Shown here: positions 53,509 to 62,384 of the stretch, one piece after another
How the letters are laid out: each line of letters starts with the position of its first letter
How positions within the stretch are numbered: the first letter of the stretch is position 1
Assembly (NCBI RefSeq): GCF_051013375.1
Contig: NZ_CP142125.1
From: Kordia algicida
GTDB lineage: Bacteria; Bacteroidota; Bacteroidia; Flavobacteriales; Flavobacteriaceae
Reading direction: 5' to 3' (one strand)
Length of the DNA: 64,000 nt
The notes under the pieces: model-generated
What the model saw: the letters and a program-made list of their open reading frames with translations, nothing else
Told to the model about the DNA's origin: nothing
The model's database searches: none
Translations under genes and position numbers: made by a program

Positions 53509-54589
53509 ACATCTTTTTATACATCGCCTTCAGTTTCTCTCGCGTAATGATTTCTTGCCAGTTTTTGCCCAATGCATTTTCCCAAAGTGGTACTAACATC
53601 AATGCAATATCAATCATTTTATCAAACTCTTTGTCGGTCAAATTTGCACAAATTCCTGTAGGAATATCGATATCGTGTTTGCGTACCATTTTTTTGAATT
53701 CTGAAACGCCTTGCGGATAAAATTCTTCCAAATGATTGAACACTATACAATTTCCAATTCCGTGTTTTGTACCGAGTAAATACGAAAGTCCGTAACTCAT
53801 GGCATGTGCAACTCCAACTTGCGAATAGGCAATACTCATACCACCGTGCCAAGAAGCCATCATCAATTTATCTTCCGAATCTTCATCACGCACATTTTTT
53901 TCTAGGAATACATTACGACATAATTCTAGTGCTTTTTCCCCGTAACTTTGACTAAACGCATTGAGATACGTTCCTGTCAATGATTCTATACAATGAATAT
54001 AACAGTCCATTCCGGTGTAAAACCACTGATTTTGTGGCACGCCACGCGTTAATTCAGGGTCTAAAACTACTTGGTCAAACGGCGTATAATCTGAGTTAAT
54101 TCCAAGTTTTTTTTCAGGTCCAGTTAATACCGTTGTTCGTGAAACTTCGGCGCCAGTTCCTGAAATTGTCGGAATTCCAACATGATATACAGCTTCTGTA
54201 CTTACCAAATCCCAACCTTGATAATCGGCGGCACTTCCTTCATTGGTCAACATAATTGCGACTGCTTTTGCCATATCGAGCAAGGTTCCGCCACCAATTC
54301 CAATAATTCCTGATGGATTTTCCGTGAAACGAGATTTTAGTTCAGCGACCAATGCATCAACTTGAGACGTTTTTGGTTCTTCTTCCGCAGAAACAAAAAT
54401 AATTTGATCTAAAAAACGAAGTGGAATTCTATCAATCAACCAAGGATTGTGCTCAAAAACATCATCTACCAAAAAGATAAATGGCGCTTTTGTATTGACA
54501 CGTTTTGGCGCAAGAATTTCTTGTATCTGGTTAAAACTTCCTCTGCCGAAGATGACTCTGGGAACCATTGGAAAGTTTTTATACTGCAT
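53507..54589 (-). CDS. kdnB: Iron-containing alcohol dehydrogenase, KdnB-like (Kdo 8-oxidase)
   Basis: A 360-residue group III (iron) alcohol dehydrogenase. The nucleotide-binding GIIGIGGGTLLDMAKAVA lies near 95, PTISGTGAEVSRT near 140, and the metal site D...H...H...H falls in GMDCYIHCIES, GVAHAMSYGLSYL and GTKHGIGNCIVFNH. The sequence resembles KdnB, which in Shewanella oxidises Kdo at C8 on the way to 8-amino-Kdo. Here it is in one operon with kdsB, which supports that role, but the matching aminotransferase KdnA is not in the window. Exact substrate is inferred. Confidence 0.8.
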   Translation of the reverse strand: MQYKNFPMVPRVIFGRGSFNQIQEILAPKRVNTKAPFIFLVDDVFEHNPWLIDRIPLRFLDQIIFVSAEEEPKTSQVDALVAELKSRFTENPSGIIGIGGGTLLDMAKAVAIMLTNEGSAADYQGWDLVSTEAVYHVGIPTISGTGAEVSRTTVLTGPEKKLGINSDYTPFDQVVLDPELTRGVPQNQWFYTGMDCYIHCIESLTGTYLNAFSQSYGEKALELCRNVFLEKNVRDEDSEDKLMMASWHGGMSIAYSQVGVAHAMSYGLSYLLGTKHGIGNCIVFNHLEEFYPQGVSEFKKMVRKHDIDIPTGICANLTDKEFDKMIDIALMLVPLWENALGKNWQEIITREKLKAMYKKM

Positions 54590-54636
54590 AGTTAGTTAGG
54601 TTTAATAGTGTAAATATAAATATTACGTTAGGTTAT

Positions 54637-55260
54637 TTAGTGTTTCAACAAATATTCTTGAAACTTTTCGGTAAACTGTCCTACATGATAGCCATCCATC
54701 AATGCGTGATTTACGGAAACTGAAACCGTCATTATTTTTTTATCATTTTTAACTTCCATTTTACTGAAAGCGATTCTTGGAACCGATTCTTTTTTTCCAT
54801 GAAAAGGTTCTTTATGTCCTGTAAAACTCGTCCAAGGAAGCGCTGAACAAAACACACAATCCTCTGTATTTTTAGGCGGAAATAATTCGTCTGAATTGAA
54901 AATACGCTCTTTTTCTTTTTCTAGATTTTGCTTAAATATTTCAAAATTGGCATCGTAATCTATAAACGAAAAACCAAAAGTCTTGTTTGGTCGCATAATC
55001 GTTGATGAAGCGTGAATGGCTTCGTGTATTACAACTTCATCTTCATTCTCAATGCGATATTTAAATGCTTCTACCGAATTAACAGCTTGCATACAATCGT
55101 GCAAATAAACCGCAAAAAAGCTATTTCCAGAAGCTTTTGCAAATTCATACGCTTTTGTGACATCCATTGGCGCTGCAACTGCAAAAAACGGATCTTGAAA
55201 TGTATTGAAAAATTCAAAATGCTTTCTTCGATTCCACGTGGCTACATTTAGTTTCTTCAT
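54637..55260 (-). CDS. Chloramphenicol acetyltransferase-fold protein
   Basis: A 207-residue acetyltransferase of the type A CAT fold. The catalytic motif reads VNHALMDGYHVGQF, where CATs have HHAVCDGFHV: the active His and the DG pair are kept while the preceding His is Asn. The substrate pocket region MRPNKTFGFSFIDYD and ALPWTSFTG also match. Length close to the ~215 of CAT enzymes. It lies between kdnB and a HAD hydrolase that both belong to the kdsB operon, and overlaps the HAD stop by one base. An envelope-sugar acetyl transfer role is as likely as antibiotic inactivation. Confidence 0.8.
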   Translation of the reverse strand: MKKLNVATWNRRKHFEFFNTFQDPFFAVAAPMDVTKAYEFAKASGNSFFAVYLHDCMQAVNSVEAFKYRIENEDEVVIHEAIHASSTIMRPNKTFGFSFIDYDANFEIFKQNLEKEKERIFNSDELFPPKNTEDCVFCSALPWTSFTGHKEPFHGKKESVPRIAFSKMEVKNDKKIMTVSVSVNHALMDGYHVGQFTEKFQEYLLKH

Positions 55261-55961
55261 TACAAATAGTTTAACACTTCAACAATGTTTTTTACGACAT
55301 CATACGCATCAGATTCTTCGTTTGGCGAAACGGTTTCATGTTGCCAAGTTGTGTGAAATGGAACATGAATTGCCTTTCCTCCTATGTTTATAATTGGCAA
55401 AACGTCTGATTTTAGCGAATTGCCAATCATCAAAAATTCGTTCACATTTATTTCTAAATGATCGAGTAAGTCTTGATAATTTTTCTCTTTTTTGTCGCTC
55501 ATCACTTCTACATGATGAAAGTATTTGGTCAAGCCAGATTTTTCTAATTTGCGTTCTTGATCCAGCAAATCGCCTTTCGTTAAGACTAATAATCTGTATT
55601 TTTTGTTTAAATTTTCTAAAACTTCTTCAATGCCATCGAGCAATTCTACTGGCATAGAAATCATTTCTTTGCCTAAATCGATGATTTCAGAAAGTACTTT
55701 GTTTGAAATTTTCCCGTTAGAGAGTTCAATTGCACTTTCTACCATAGAAAGCATAAAACCTTTAATACCGTATCCGTAGATTGGAAGGTTTTTCATTTCC
55801 ATTTTAAATAATTCCTGATCGATCGTATTTTCGGTTTCGTAAGCAGATAACAATTTGGCAAACTTATGCTCCACGTCTCTAAAGTAGGTTTCGTTTACCC
55901 AAAGTGTATCATCAGCATCAAAAGCAATGACTTTTATGTTTTTATATTTCATTACTTCCAC
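55260..55961 (-). CDS. HAD-superfamily hydrolase
   Basis: A 233-residue phosphatase-like protein with motif I VIAFDADDTLW (DxD), motif II LLVLTKGD, motif III Lys in VEVMSDKKEKNY and motif IV IGNSLKSDVLP. The cap domain lies between I and II. Substrate unknown. Its start overlaps the kdsB end by 10 bases and its stop overlaps the CAT-like gene by one, so the genes are tightly coupled; a phosphosugar substrate is possible but the dedicated Kdo-8-phosphate phosphatase (KdsC) looks different. Confidence 0.82.
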   Translation of the reverse strand: MEVMKYKNIKVIAFDADDTLWVNETYFRDVEHKFAKLLSAYETENTIDQELFKMEMKNLPIYGYGIKGFMLSMVESAIELSNGKISNKVLSEIIDLGKEMISMPVELLDGIEEVLENLNKKYRLLVLTKGDLLDQERKLEKSGLTKYFHHVEVMSDKKEKNYQDLLDHLEINVNEFLMIGNSLKSDVLPIINIGGKAIHVPFHTTWQHETVSPNEESDAYDVVKNIVEVLNYL

Positions 55962-56680
55962 TGTTTTTTTGCACGTTCTAGATCTTCTGGCGTATCTATT
56001 TCAACACCTTCAACCGTAGTTTCTACCATTTTTATTTTTTTGCCGAATTCTAAATAACGAATACATTCTATTTTTTCAGTGGCTTCTAGCATTTTCATTG
56101 GCAATTCGGCAAAATCGAGTAATGCTTGTTTGCGAAACGCATAGATTCCTTTGTGTTTGTAATATTTGGCACCTGCATTTTTATCTCTTGGAAAGGGAAT
56201 TGGAGAACGAGAAAAGTACAACGCAAAACTACGTTGGTCTACAATCACTTTTACGGTATTTGGATTGTTGATTTCGTCCCAATCCTTGATTTCTACCATC
56301 AATGAAGCCAAATCGATTTCTTTGTTGGGATCGTCATGAAATACATTGATGACTTTTTCTAAACTTGCCTTTTCTGTAAACGGTTCGTCACCTTGCACAT
56401 TGATTACAATATCCGCTTCCACGTCTTGTACCGCTTCTGCAATACGATCACTTCCAGATTCGTGTTCCTTTTTGCTCATAATTACGTTTCCGCCATGACG
56501 ACTCACTTCTTCACGGATAATATCACTATCTGTTACTACAAAGACTTCTTCAAACAAACCTGTAGCAACGGTGGCTTCATACGTTCTCGTAATCACGGTT
56601 TTTCCGTGCAAATCTTGCATGAGCTTTCCGGGAAATCGGGAAGCTGCATATCGTGCGGGAATCATTGCTATAATTTTCAA
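55952..56680 (-). CDS. kdsB: 3-deoxy-manno-octulosonate cytidylyltransferase
   Basis: A 242-residue nucleotidyltransferase that activates Kdo (or its 8-amino form) with CTP for lipid A inner-core synthesis. Signature MIPARYAASRFPGKLM at 6-21, then NVQGDEPF near 96 and RSPIPFPRD near 157. Length fits KdsB. First gene of kdsB-HAD-CAT-kdnB; the neighbouring kdnB suggests that the product may handle Kdo8N. Confidence 0.94.
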   Translation of the reverse strand: MKIIAMIPARYAASRFPGKLMQDLHGKTVITRTYEATVATGLFEEVFVVTDSDIIREEVSRHGGNVIMSKKEHESGSDRIAEAVQDVEADIVINVQGDEPFTEKASLEKVINVFHDDPNKEIDLASLMVEIKDWDEINNPNTVKVIVDQRSFALYFSRSPIPFPRDKNAGAKYYKHKGIYAFRKQALLDFAELPMKMLEATEKIECIRYLEFGKKIKMVETTVEGVEIDTPEDLERAKKQWK

Positions 56681-56738
56681 AGGCTGTAGTTTGTAGTTTT
56701 ATAGTTTCAAAAGTACAATTTTAATGTAAGATTCTCAA

Positions 56739-56951
56739 TTAATCTTCTTCGGCAGTCACAGTACCAAGTTCGTTTTTCTTTACAAAGAGTTGTTGTCCAG
56801 CTTCTTTACTTATTTTTATAAAACTGATTTGCGGTTTTTCATCAAAACTGAGCTTTCCTTCTTTGTCATAACTTTCCATCATATTGTTTATGGTAAGATA
56901 GAATTCTTTAGCTTGCGCCTTTTTTACCCAAAAGCTTGTAATATAAATCAT
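56739..56951 (-). CDS. Small unknown protein
   Basis: A 70-residue soluble protein with a beta-alpha start (MIYITSFWVKKAQAKEFYLT), a basic-acidic mix and an acidic tail (TAEED). Normal-looking codon use and isolated position support a gene; no family recognised. It lies 58 bases upstream of kdsB on the same strand and might belong to its transcript. Confidence 0.5.
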   Translation of the reverse strand: MIYITSFWVKKAQAKEFYLTINNMMESYDKEGKLSFDEKPQISFIKISKEAGQQLFVKKNELGTVTAEED

Positions 56952-57083
56952 TCATGCAATACAATAGTTTTGGTTGGTTAATTTTTTAAAAATAGGAAAA
57001 ATATTCTTAGCGCATGTTGAAGTCGTTTTATCACAATTAGATTCTTTTTTGTGATGAAGTATGAGTTTTGACTAGGATATTCC

Positions 57084-58511
57084 TTAGGATTCCAAGAAGA
57101 ATTCATCCGAAAAACCGATGAGATATAGCTTTTCTTGTGCACGCGTTATAGCAGTATATAACCAACGCATGTATTCTTTTCCAACGCCATTTGGCAAGTA
57201 TGGTTGCTCAATAAAAACCGTTTTCCATTGTCCACCTTGCGATTTGTGACAGGTAATTGCATAACTAAATTTTACCTGCAATGCATTGAAATATTTATTC
57301 CCTTTTACTTTTAAAAATTTCTTGTATTTGGAAGTTTCTTCTGCGTAATCGTTCATCACTTCTTGATACAAGCGATTTCCATCTTCATAAGATAATGCTG
57401 GAGTTTCCGCATGAATGGTATCGAGAAGCAACACCGTTTCTAGTGGTTTTTGATTTGGATAATCGACCATTCTTATCTTGACTTCCGCAAAGCGAAAACC
57501 ATACAATTCTTTGATCGCAAAAATTTCCAATACTTCAATAATGTCACCATTGGCAATAAATCCTGCTTCGGAAGTTGGAGGCAACCAAAAGTAATTGTTT
57601 TTTACAACCATAAGGTAATCGCCTGAAGCTAATTCGTTCTCATTAAACAAGATACGACTTCGTATTTGCTGATTGTATATATTAGCTCTTTTGTTAGATC
57701 GAACAATGATTGCCATTTCTTCTTTTCCGCTATCGGAATATGAATCACTGATAGCATCTTGAATTTCGTAACCATCAATCAAACGGATAATATCTGGAAA
57801 ATTGGAGAGTTGAAATTTATATTCCGCGTAAAATTCGTCGTGCAATTGTTCTCGTAAATTTGTGGCATTGACTAAAATTCCAGAATCAGCATCTTGTCGT
57901 ACAACTTCATCTAATTCAATGAGTGTTACGTTTTTATTGTAATTCAATTCTAACGTACGTTCATCCAATGCTGGACTGATATCAAGTTTTACAGGTGGCA
58001 ACTGCGCAGTATCTCCAATTAAAATGAGTTTGCATTTGTGTCCTGCATATACATATTGCATTAAATCGTCTAATAAAGAACCATTTTCAAATAATTTAGA
58101 ATCAGTAGGCGAATCAGGAATCATAGATGCTTCATCCACAATAAAAATAGTGTCGCGATGCTTGTTTGGCTGCAATACAAAGTTTACACCACCGCCTTTG
58201 TCTTTTTTAGGAAAGTATATTTTTCGGTGTATTGTATGTGCTTGCCGCTTGGAATAGTTACTAATTACTTTTGCCGCACGACCTGTTGGCGCTAGTAAAA
58301 CAGATTTCTTTTTGGTGTGCCACAAATGTGTAACCAACGTACCAATAGTTGTGGTTTTTCCTGTTCCTGCATATCCTTTTAAAAGGAATAAAGCATCTGG
58401 ATCGTTACCAAAAATAAATTCGCAAAGTTTGTGTAAAACTACATCTTGTTTAAAAGTAACTTCATGTGGGAATTTACTTTTTAATAGTTTGTAAAATGTA
58501 GTTGCATCCAT
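57084..58511 (-). CDS. RecD-like superfamily 1 DNA helicase (AAA/UvrD-C)
   Basis: A 475-residue helicase. Walker A GYAGTGKTTTIG near 45, a motif Ia region LLAPTGRAAKVIS, Walker B IFIVDEASMIPD near 125, motif III GDTAQLPPV, and C-terminal motifs SYAITCHKSQGGQW (V) and WLYTAITRAQEKLYLIG (VI). It is the stand-alone, short RecD-like type without RecB/C partners, widespread in Bacteroidota. Role in DNA repair or replication is inferred. Confidence 0.88.
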   Translation of the reverse strand: MDATTFYKLLKSKFPHEVTFKQDVVLHKLCEFIFGNDPDALFLLKGYAGTGKTTTIGTLVTHLWHTKKKSVLLAPTGRAAKVISNYSKRQAHTIHRKIYFPKKDKGGGVNFVLQPNKHRDTIFIVDEASMIPDSPTDSKLFENGSLLDDLMQYVYAGHKCKLILIGDTAQLPPVKLDISPALDERTLELNYNKNVTLIELDEVVRQDADSGILVNATNLREQLHDEFYAEYKFQLSNFPDIIRLIDGYEIQDAISDSYSDSGKEEMAIIVRSNKRANIYNQQIRSRILFNENELASGDYLMVVKNNYFWLPPTSEAGFIANGDIIEVLEIFAIKELYGFRFAEVKIRMVDYPNQKPLETVLLLDTIHAETPALSYEDGNRLYQEVMNDYAEETSKYKKFLKVKGNKYFNALQVKFSYAITCHKSQGGQWKTVFIEQPYLPNGVGKEYMRWLYTAITRAQEKLYLIGFSDEFFLES

Positions 58512-58652
58512 AAGTCTAGCTATTGTCGTCTTTTTACGCGATATTTACGAGCGAAAATAGAAAAGTAAATTGAATGAATTGGTATCATTTGATTTTTTAT
58601 AAATATAACATGCTTTTTTTACGGAAATACTTTTACGATTAAAAAAAAATTG

Positions 58653-58660
58653 TAGATTTG
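58653..58660 (+). promoter_or_regulatory. -7 element of the membrane protein-DUF3822-rsmD operon
   Basis: TAGATTTG matches TAnnTTTG, 41 bases before the ATG at 58702; no clear -33 element. Confidence 0.5.
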
Positions 58661-58701
58661 CGTATATTGATGTTCTTAAAACAAAACTATTCTTAATAGA
58701 G

Positions 58702-59568
58702 ATGAAACACTTAAAACAAAAATTCAATTTAGTCTTATCATTAGTAACCGCTTTCTTACTTCTTCCAGCTTTATCACTAGCGCAAAACGCTGATGTTGTT
58801 GAGAAGGGTTCATTCCAAGCACTAAAAACTCCAATCATTTTAGTGGTAGCCTTAATTGTAGCTATTGGACTTTTATTTTTGATTGAAAAAGTGGTTCCAC
58901 GAAAGGTGAGACCTTTATTTTCAGTGATCTTTTTATTAGCATCTGTATTTTTCGGATATAAAATTTACAATTCAATTATGGCACCTGTTGAGTTCAGACA
59001 GGTAAAAGTAAAACGTTATACTGCCGTAATTAACAATTTAAAAGATATTAGAGACGCACAATTAGCGCACAAAACGATTAGAGGAGATTATGCAAAAGAT
59101 TTCAACGCGCTTGAAAGCTTTATTGAAAATGCAGAGTTTGCCATTGTAGAAAAGAGAGATTCTAGTTACACAGAGTTTGACAAAGTATATAAGATTGACA
59201 AACTGAAAGAAGTTGTTATCATTGATACATTAAGCTTTAGAGCTGTAAAGGATTCGTTATTTAAAGGTTCAGATCGCTACAAGAAAATGAGATATGTACC
59301 GTATGCGAAAAATGAAAAAGAAACTTTTAAAATGAAAGTTGATTCTATCATTGTAAACGGATATACTGCTCCTGTATTTAAAGTTTCTGTAGATAAAGAC
59401 GTTATTTTACACGATCAGAACAAAGATTTATTAATGCAAGAGAAACGAGTGGTTTCTGTTGATGAAGTAGACGGAAAAGAAATTTTTGTTGGATCACTAG
59501 AGAAAGTAAGTGATAGCGGAAACTGGCCAACAAGTTACGAGATTAATGACAAAAACAAGAAAAAATAA
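58702..59568 (+). CDS. Conserved membrane protein of unknown function
   Basis: A 288-residue protein. A signal peptide (1-27, cut after SLAQ) is followed by two transmembrane helices at ~42-62 and ~70-88, then a ~200-residue soluble region with IRDAQLAHKTIRGDYAKDF (resembling the growing-chain-helix segments of pilin-like proteins) and alternating strands. No enzyme motif. It starts the operon with DUF3822 and rsmD, an order common in Flavobacteriia. Confidence 0.7.
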   Translation: MKHLKQKFNLVLSLVTAFLLLPALSLAQNADVVEKGSFQALKTPIILVVALIVAIGLLFLIEKVVPRKVRPLFSVIFLLASVFFGYKIYNSIMAPVEFRQVKVKRYTAVINNLKDIRDAQLAHKTIRGDYAKDFNALESFIENAEFAIVEKRDSSYTEFDKVYKIDKLKEVVIIDTLSFRAVKDSLFKGSDRYKKMRYVPYAKNEKETFKMKVDSIIVNGYTAPVFKVSVDKDVILHDQNKDLLMQEKRVVSVDEVDGKEIFVGSLEKVSDSGNWPTSYEINDKNKKK

Positions 59569-60382
59569 AGATACAGATCAATTAGATTTGCAAAAGTTGT
59601 CCATTCAGATCTCACTGAATGGACTTTCTTTTTGTATCCTAAATACAATTCACAACGAAATTACGGCACTGAAGCATTTTCATTTTGAACATGTGACCAA
59701 TCCGTTGCAATTGGAAAAGGAAGTCATTGCAATTTTTGAACAGGAAGCATCGTTGCTAGATCAGTCGTTTGAGGCAGTTACAGTGAGTCACATCAACACC
59801 TTATCTACTTTTGTTCCAAAACCTTTATTTTCCGACAAAAACCTTGCCGATTATCTGAAATATAACAACAAGATTTTAGCAAACGATTATATTACGTTTG
59901 ATGTTGTTGCGAATAATGATATGGTAAATGTGTATATTCCGTATGTAAATATCAACAACTTATTTTTTGAGAAATACGGCGCATTTCATTTTAAACATTT
60001 TGCAACTGTACTACTCGAAAATATTTTTCACTTGCCAAAAACATCTGAAGAAGCTACCGTTTACGTACACGTACAAAAGGAACAGTTTGAAATTGTAGTG
60101 ATTCAACATAAGAAACTGTTGTTATACAATTCGTTTGAGTATTCAAGTTCCGAAGATTTCATTTATTATTTATTATTCACGCTTGAGCAATTACAATTGA
60201 ACACAGATACCATTCAATTATATTTTCTAGGAGCAATTGATAAAGCAGACATTCTGTACACCGTAACGTATACGTATGTACGTCATGTTGACTTTTTAGA
60301 TAAAAAGTATCCATTTGAATTTAGTACTGAAATAGAAACTGTAGAAAGTCATCATAATTTCACCTTGTTAACCAATTTTTAG
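59546..60382 (+). CDS. DUF3822 family protein
   Basis: A 278-residue soluble protein of the Bacteroidota DUF3822 family, with LSIQISLNGLSFCILN at the N-terminus, ANDYITFDVVANNDMVNVYIPY in the middle (split by the family's actin-like beta strands) and a final ESHHNFTLLTNF. An actin-like ATPase fold has been suggested by the layout, my inference. I use the ATG at 59546, overlapping the previous gene by 23 bases; the frame opens 12 codons earlier. Its stop adjoins rsmD directly. Confidence 0.82.
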   Translation: MTKTRKNKDTDQLDLQKLSIQISLNGLSFCILNTIHNEITALKHFHFEHVTNPLQLEKEVIAIFEQEASLLDQSFEAVTVSHINTLSTFVPKPLFSDKNLADYLKYNNKILANDYITFDVVANNDMVNVYIPYVNINNLFFEKYGAFHFKHFATVLLENIFHLPKTSEEATVYVHVQKEQFEIVVIQHKKLLLYNSFEYSSSEDFIYYLLFTLEQLQLNTDTIQLYFLGAIDKADILYTVTYTYVRHVDFLDKKYPFEFSTEIETVESHHNFTLLTNF

Positions 60383-60937
60383 ATGCGTATTATTTCAGGA
60401 AAACATAAAGGAAGACGATTGACAGCTCCTAAAAAATTGCCAGTTCGTCCAACAACCGATTTAGCTAAAGAATCGTTGTTCAATATTTTAAACAATCATT
60501 ATTACTTTCATGAAATTTCTGTGCTTGATCTTTTTGCAGGAACTGGAAATATAAGTTATGAATTTGCGTCACGCGGCACGGAAAATATCACTGCTGTAGA
60601 TGGCGATTATGGTTGTGTGCGTTTTATCAAACAAACTGCCGCACTATTGGAACTTGACATTACCGCGATAAAAAGTGATGTGTATAAATTTCTAGATCGT
60701 ACCAACATCCAATCGGATATTATTTTTGCAGATCCGCCGTATGCGTTTACGGAAGCTCAATTTACACAAATTGCCACTACCGTTTTTGAGAGAGATTTAC
60801 TTTTGGAAGATGGTTTTTTAATTATAGAACACGCCAAAGAAACATCACTTGAACATGTTGCTAATTTTAGCTTTTCAAAAAGTTATGGTGGTTCTGTGTT
60901 TAGCTTTTTTGAACTTCCTGAAACAAACTCAGAATAA
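60383..60937 (+). CDS. rsmD: 16S rRNA (guanine966-N2)-methyltransferase RsmD
   Basis: A 184-residue SAM-dependent methyltransferase modifying G966 of 16S rRNA. MRIISGKHKGRRLTAPK is the typical start, VLDLFAGTGNISYEFASRG near 47-65 the SAM-binding motif, and DPPY at 117-120 the catalytic motif. Begins immediately after the DUF3822 stop. Confidence 0.94.
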   Translation: MRIISGKHKGRRLTAPKKLPVRPTTDLAKESLFNILNNHYYFHEISVLDLFAGTGNISYEFASRGTENITAVDGDYGCVRFIKQTAALLELDITAIKSDVYKFLDRTNIQSDIIFADPPYAFTEAQFTQIATTVFERDLLLEDGFLIIEHAKETSLEHVANFSFSKSYGGSVFSFFELPETNSE

Positions 60938-60945
60938 TAATTCTG

Positions 60946-60976
60946 AATTCTGAATTCATAATTATGAATTAGAATT
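60946..60976. terminator. AT-rich palindrome between convergent rsmD and ribH
   Basis: ATTCTGAATTCATAAT and TATGAATTAGAAT form a near-perfect inverted repeat (60947-60975, one bulged base). It overlaps the ribH stop and could end both transcripts. The left side also shows a short direct repeat TTCTGAA. Confidence 0.45.
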
Positions 60977-61454
60977 TTCGCAAAGCAGCCATTTTAATTG
61001 CGGCTACTGCGGCTTCTGTTCCTTTATTTCCATGTTTTCCACCAGAACGATCAATTGCTTGCTGTAAAGTATTATCTGTCAACACACAAAAAATTACAGG
61101 AATATCCGATTGCACATTTAAATCTTTAATTCCTTGTGCTGTAGCGGAACAAACAAAATCAAAATGTTTCGTTTCTCCTTGAATCACACTTCCAATAGCA
61201 ATAATTGCATCTACTTTTTGCGTTTTTTGCATGTGTTTTGCTCCGTAGACCAATTCGTAGCTTCCTGGAACATTCCAACGAACAATATTATCTTCTACAA
61301 CTCCATTCTCTAGTAGTGTAGCAATGGCACCTTCACAAAGTCCTTCTGTAATGTTCTCATTCCACTCAGAAACAACAATCCCAAATCGAAAATCTTTCGC
61401 ATTTGGGATTGTAGCTTTATCATATGTTGATAAGTTTTTATTTACTGTCGCCAT
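60969..61454 (-). CDS. ribH: 6,7-dimethyl-8-ribityllumazine synthase
   Basis: A 161-residue riboflavin-pathway enzyme that forms lumazine from aminoribitylaminouracil and dihydroxybutanone phosphate. GIVVSEWNENITEGL binds the first substrate, VPGSYELVYGA near 67 and IAIGSVIQGETKHFDFVC near 85 complete the site with the catalytic His, and GGKHGNKGTEAA closes the C-terminus. Normal length. It lies 3 bases downstream of the TPR protein gene. Confidence 0.95.
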   Translation of the reverse strand: MATVNKNLSTYDKATIPNAKDFRFGIVVSEWNENITEGLCEGAIATLLENGVVEDNIVRWNVPGSYELVYGAKHMQKTQKVDAIIAIGSVIQGETKHFDFVCSATAQGIKDLNVQSDIPVIFCVLTDNTLQQAIDRSGGKHGNKGTEAAVAAIKMAALRKF

Positions 61455-61457
61455 ATA

Positions 61458-62273
61458 TTATTTATTCAAGGCTTCTGCTTTTCCGATGTAAATATCTAAA
61501 TTCTTTCCATCTGCAGTATTTTTAAAAGAAGCATATTCATTTTCAATTCTTTTAAAGTATTGCAATGCTTTTCCTGCTTCTCCTAAATCTAAAGCTGTAA
61601 TTCCTGCTTTCAATAAGTAAATTGGAGTTGTCGCTTCGTTTGCACTATGTTGAAATGCTTTTTCATAATATTCTAAAGCTACTTTTGGCTGCTCTAATTG
61701 AACAAAGGCATCACCAATAGCTCCTTTAGCTTTTGCTCCAATGATAATATCATCAGATTCAAATTCTTGTAAATGTTCTACGGCTAATTCGTATTCGTTT
61801 AAATTTAAATATGCAATTCCAGCACTGTAATTAGCCAAGTTTGCTGCATTCGTTCCTGGATAATTTGCAATAATATTTAAATACCCAAACTTTCCTTCTC
61901 CTCCATTTAAGGCTAAAGTGAACAAAGAATCTCTTGTTGCAAGTCCGTTTACCATATCTTGACTCAAGTTGATATTAACTGCTTGATTAAAATATGAGTT
62001 TGCTTGAAAAACTTCGTTTGCAGCTTCTGCTTCTTTTGGAGCAGTAAATGCTTTACTATAAATTAAGTATCCGATAAGAATAATTGCAATTGCACCAATT
62101 CCGATAAAGATATACTTTTGATTTCCTGCTACCCACTCCTCCGTTTTGGACGCAGTTTCGTCTAAAGTATTAAAAACTTCTGCTGTTGTACTTTCAATTT
62201 CTTCAGCAGGAACTTCCTTCTCTTTCTCTACTTTGGTCTTTACTTTATATCCTCTTTTCTTGTAAGTTGCCAT
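61458..62273 (-). CDS. TPR-containing membrane protein (YfgM-like)
   Basis: A 271-residue protein. Start at the ATG of MATYKKRGYKVKTK; the frame continues upstream for 28 codons, but these overlap a TAnnTTTG promoter element. A charged N-terminal tail is followed by one transmembrane helix (~52-73, FIGIGAIAIILIGYLIY) and TPR repeats from ~95 to the end (AVEHLQEFESDD, ALEYYEKAFQHSANEA, ALQYFKRIENEYASF). This recalls E. coli YfgM, an inner-membrane chaperone-network protein, by architecture only. Co-transcribed with ribH. Confidence 0.82.
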   Translation of the reverse strand: MATYKKRGYKVKTKVEKEKEVPAEEIESTTAEVFNTLDETASKTEEWVAGNQKYIFIGIGAIAIILIGYLIYSKAFTAPKEAEAANEVFQANSYFNQAVNINLSQDMVNGLATRDSLFTLALNGGEGKFGYLNIIANYPGTNAANLANYSAGIAYLNLNEYELAVEHLQEFESDDIIIGAKAKGAIGDAFVQLEQPKVALEYYEKAFQHSANEATTPIYLLKAGITALDLGEAGKALQYFKRIENEYASFKNTADGKNLDIYIGKAEALNK

Positions 62274-62293
62274 AAATTGTATATTAATGTGCG

Positions 62294-62301
62294 CAAAAAT
62301 A
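62294..62301 (-). promoter_or_regulatory. -7 element of the TPR protein-ribH operon
   Basis: The minus strand reads TATTTTTG, 20 bases before the chosen start at 62273. It supports that start over the longer frame. Confidence 0.5.
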
Positions 62302-62384
62302 AAATTTTTAAGTAGAATTAAAAGCTTATTTATTTGATATTTTTCAATAATTTGCATTTTTATTGTAATGATGCTCCTATTTTC

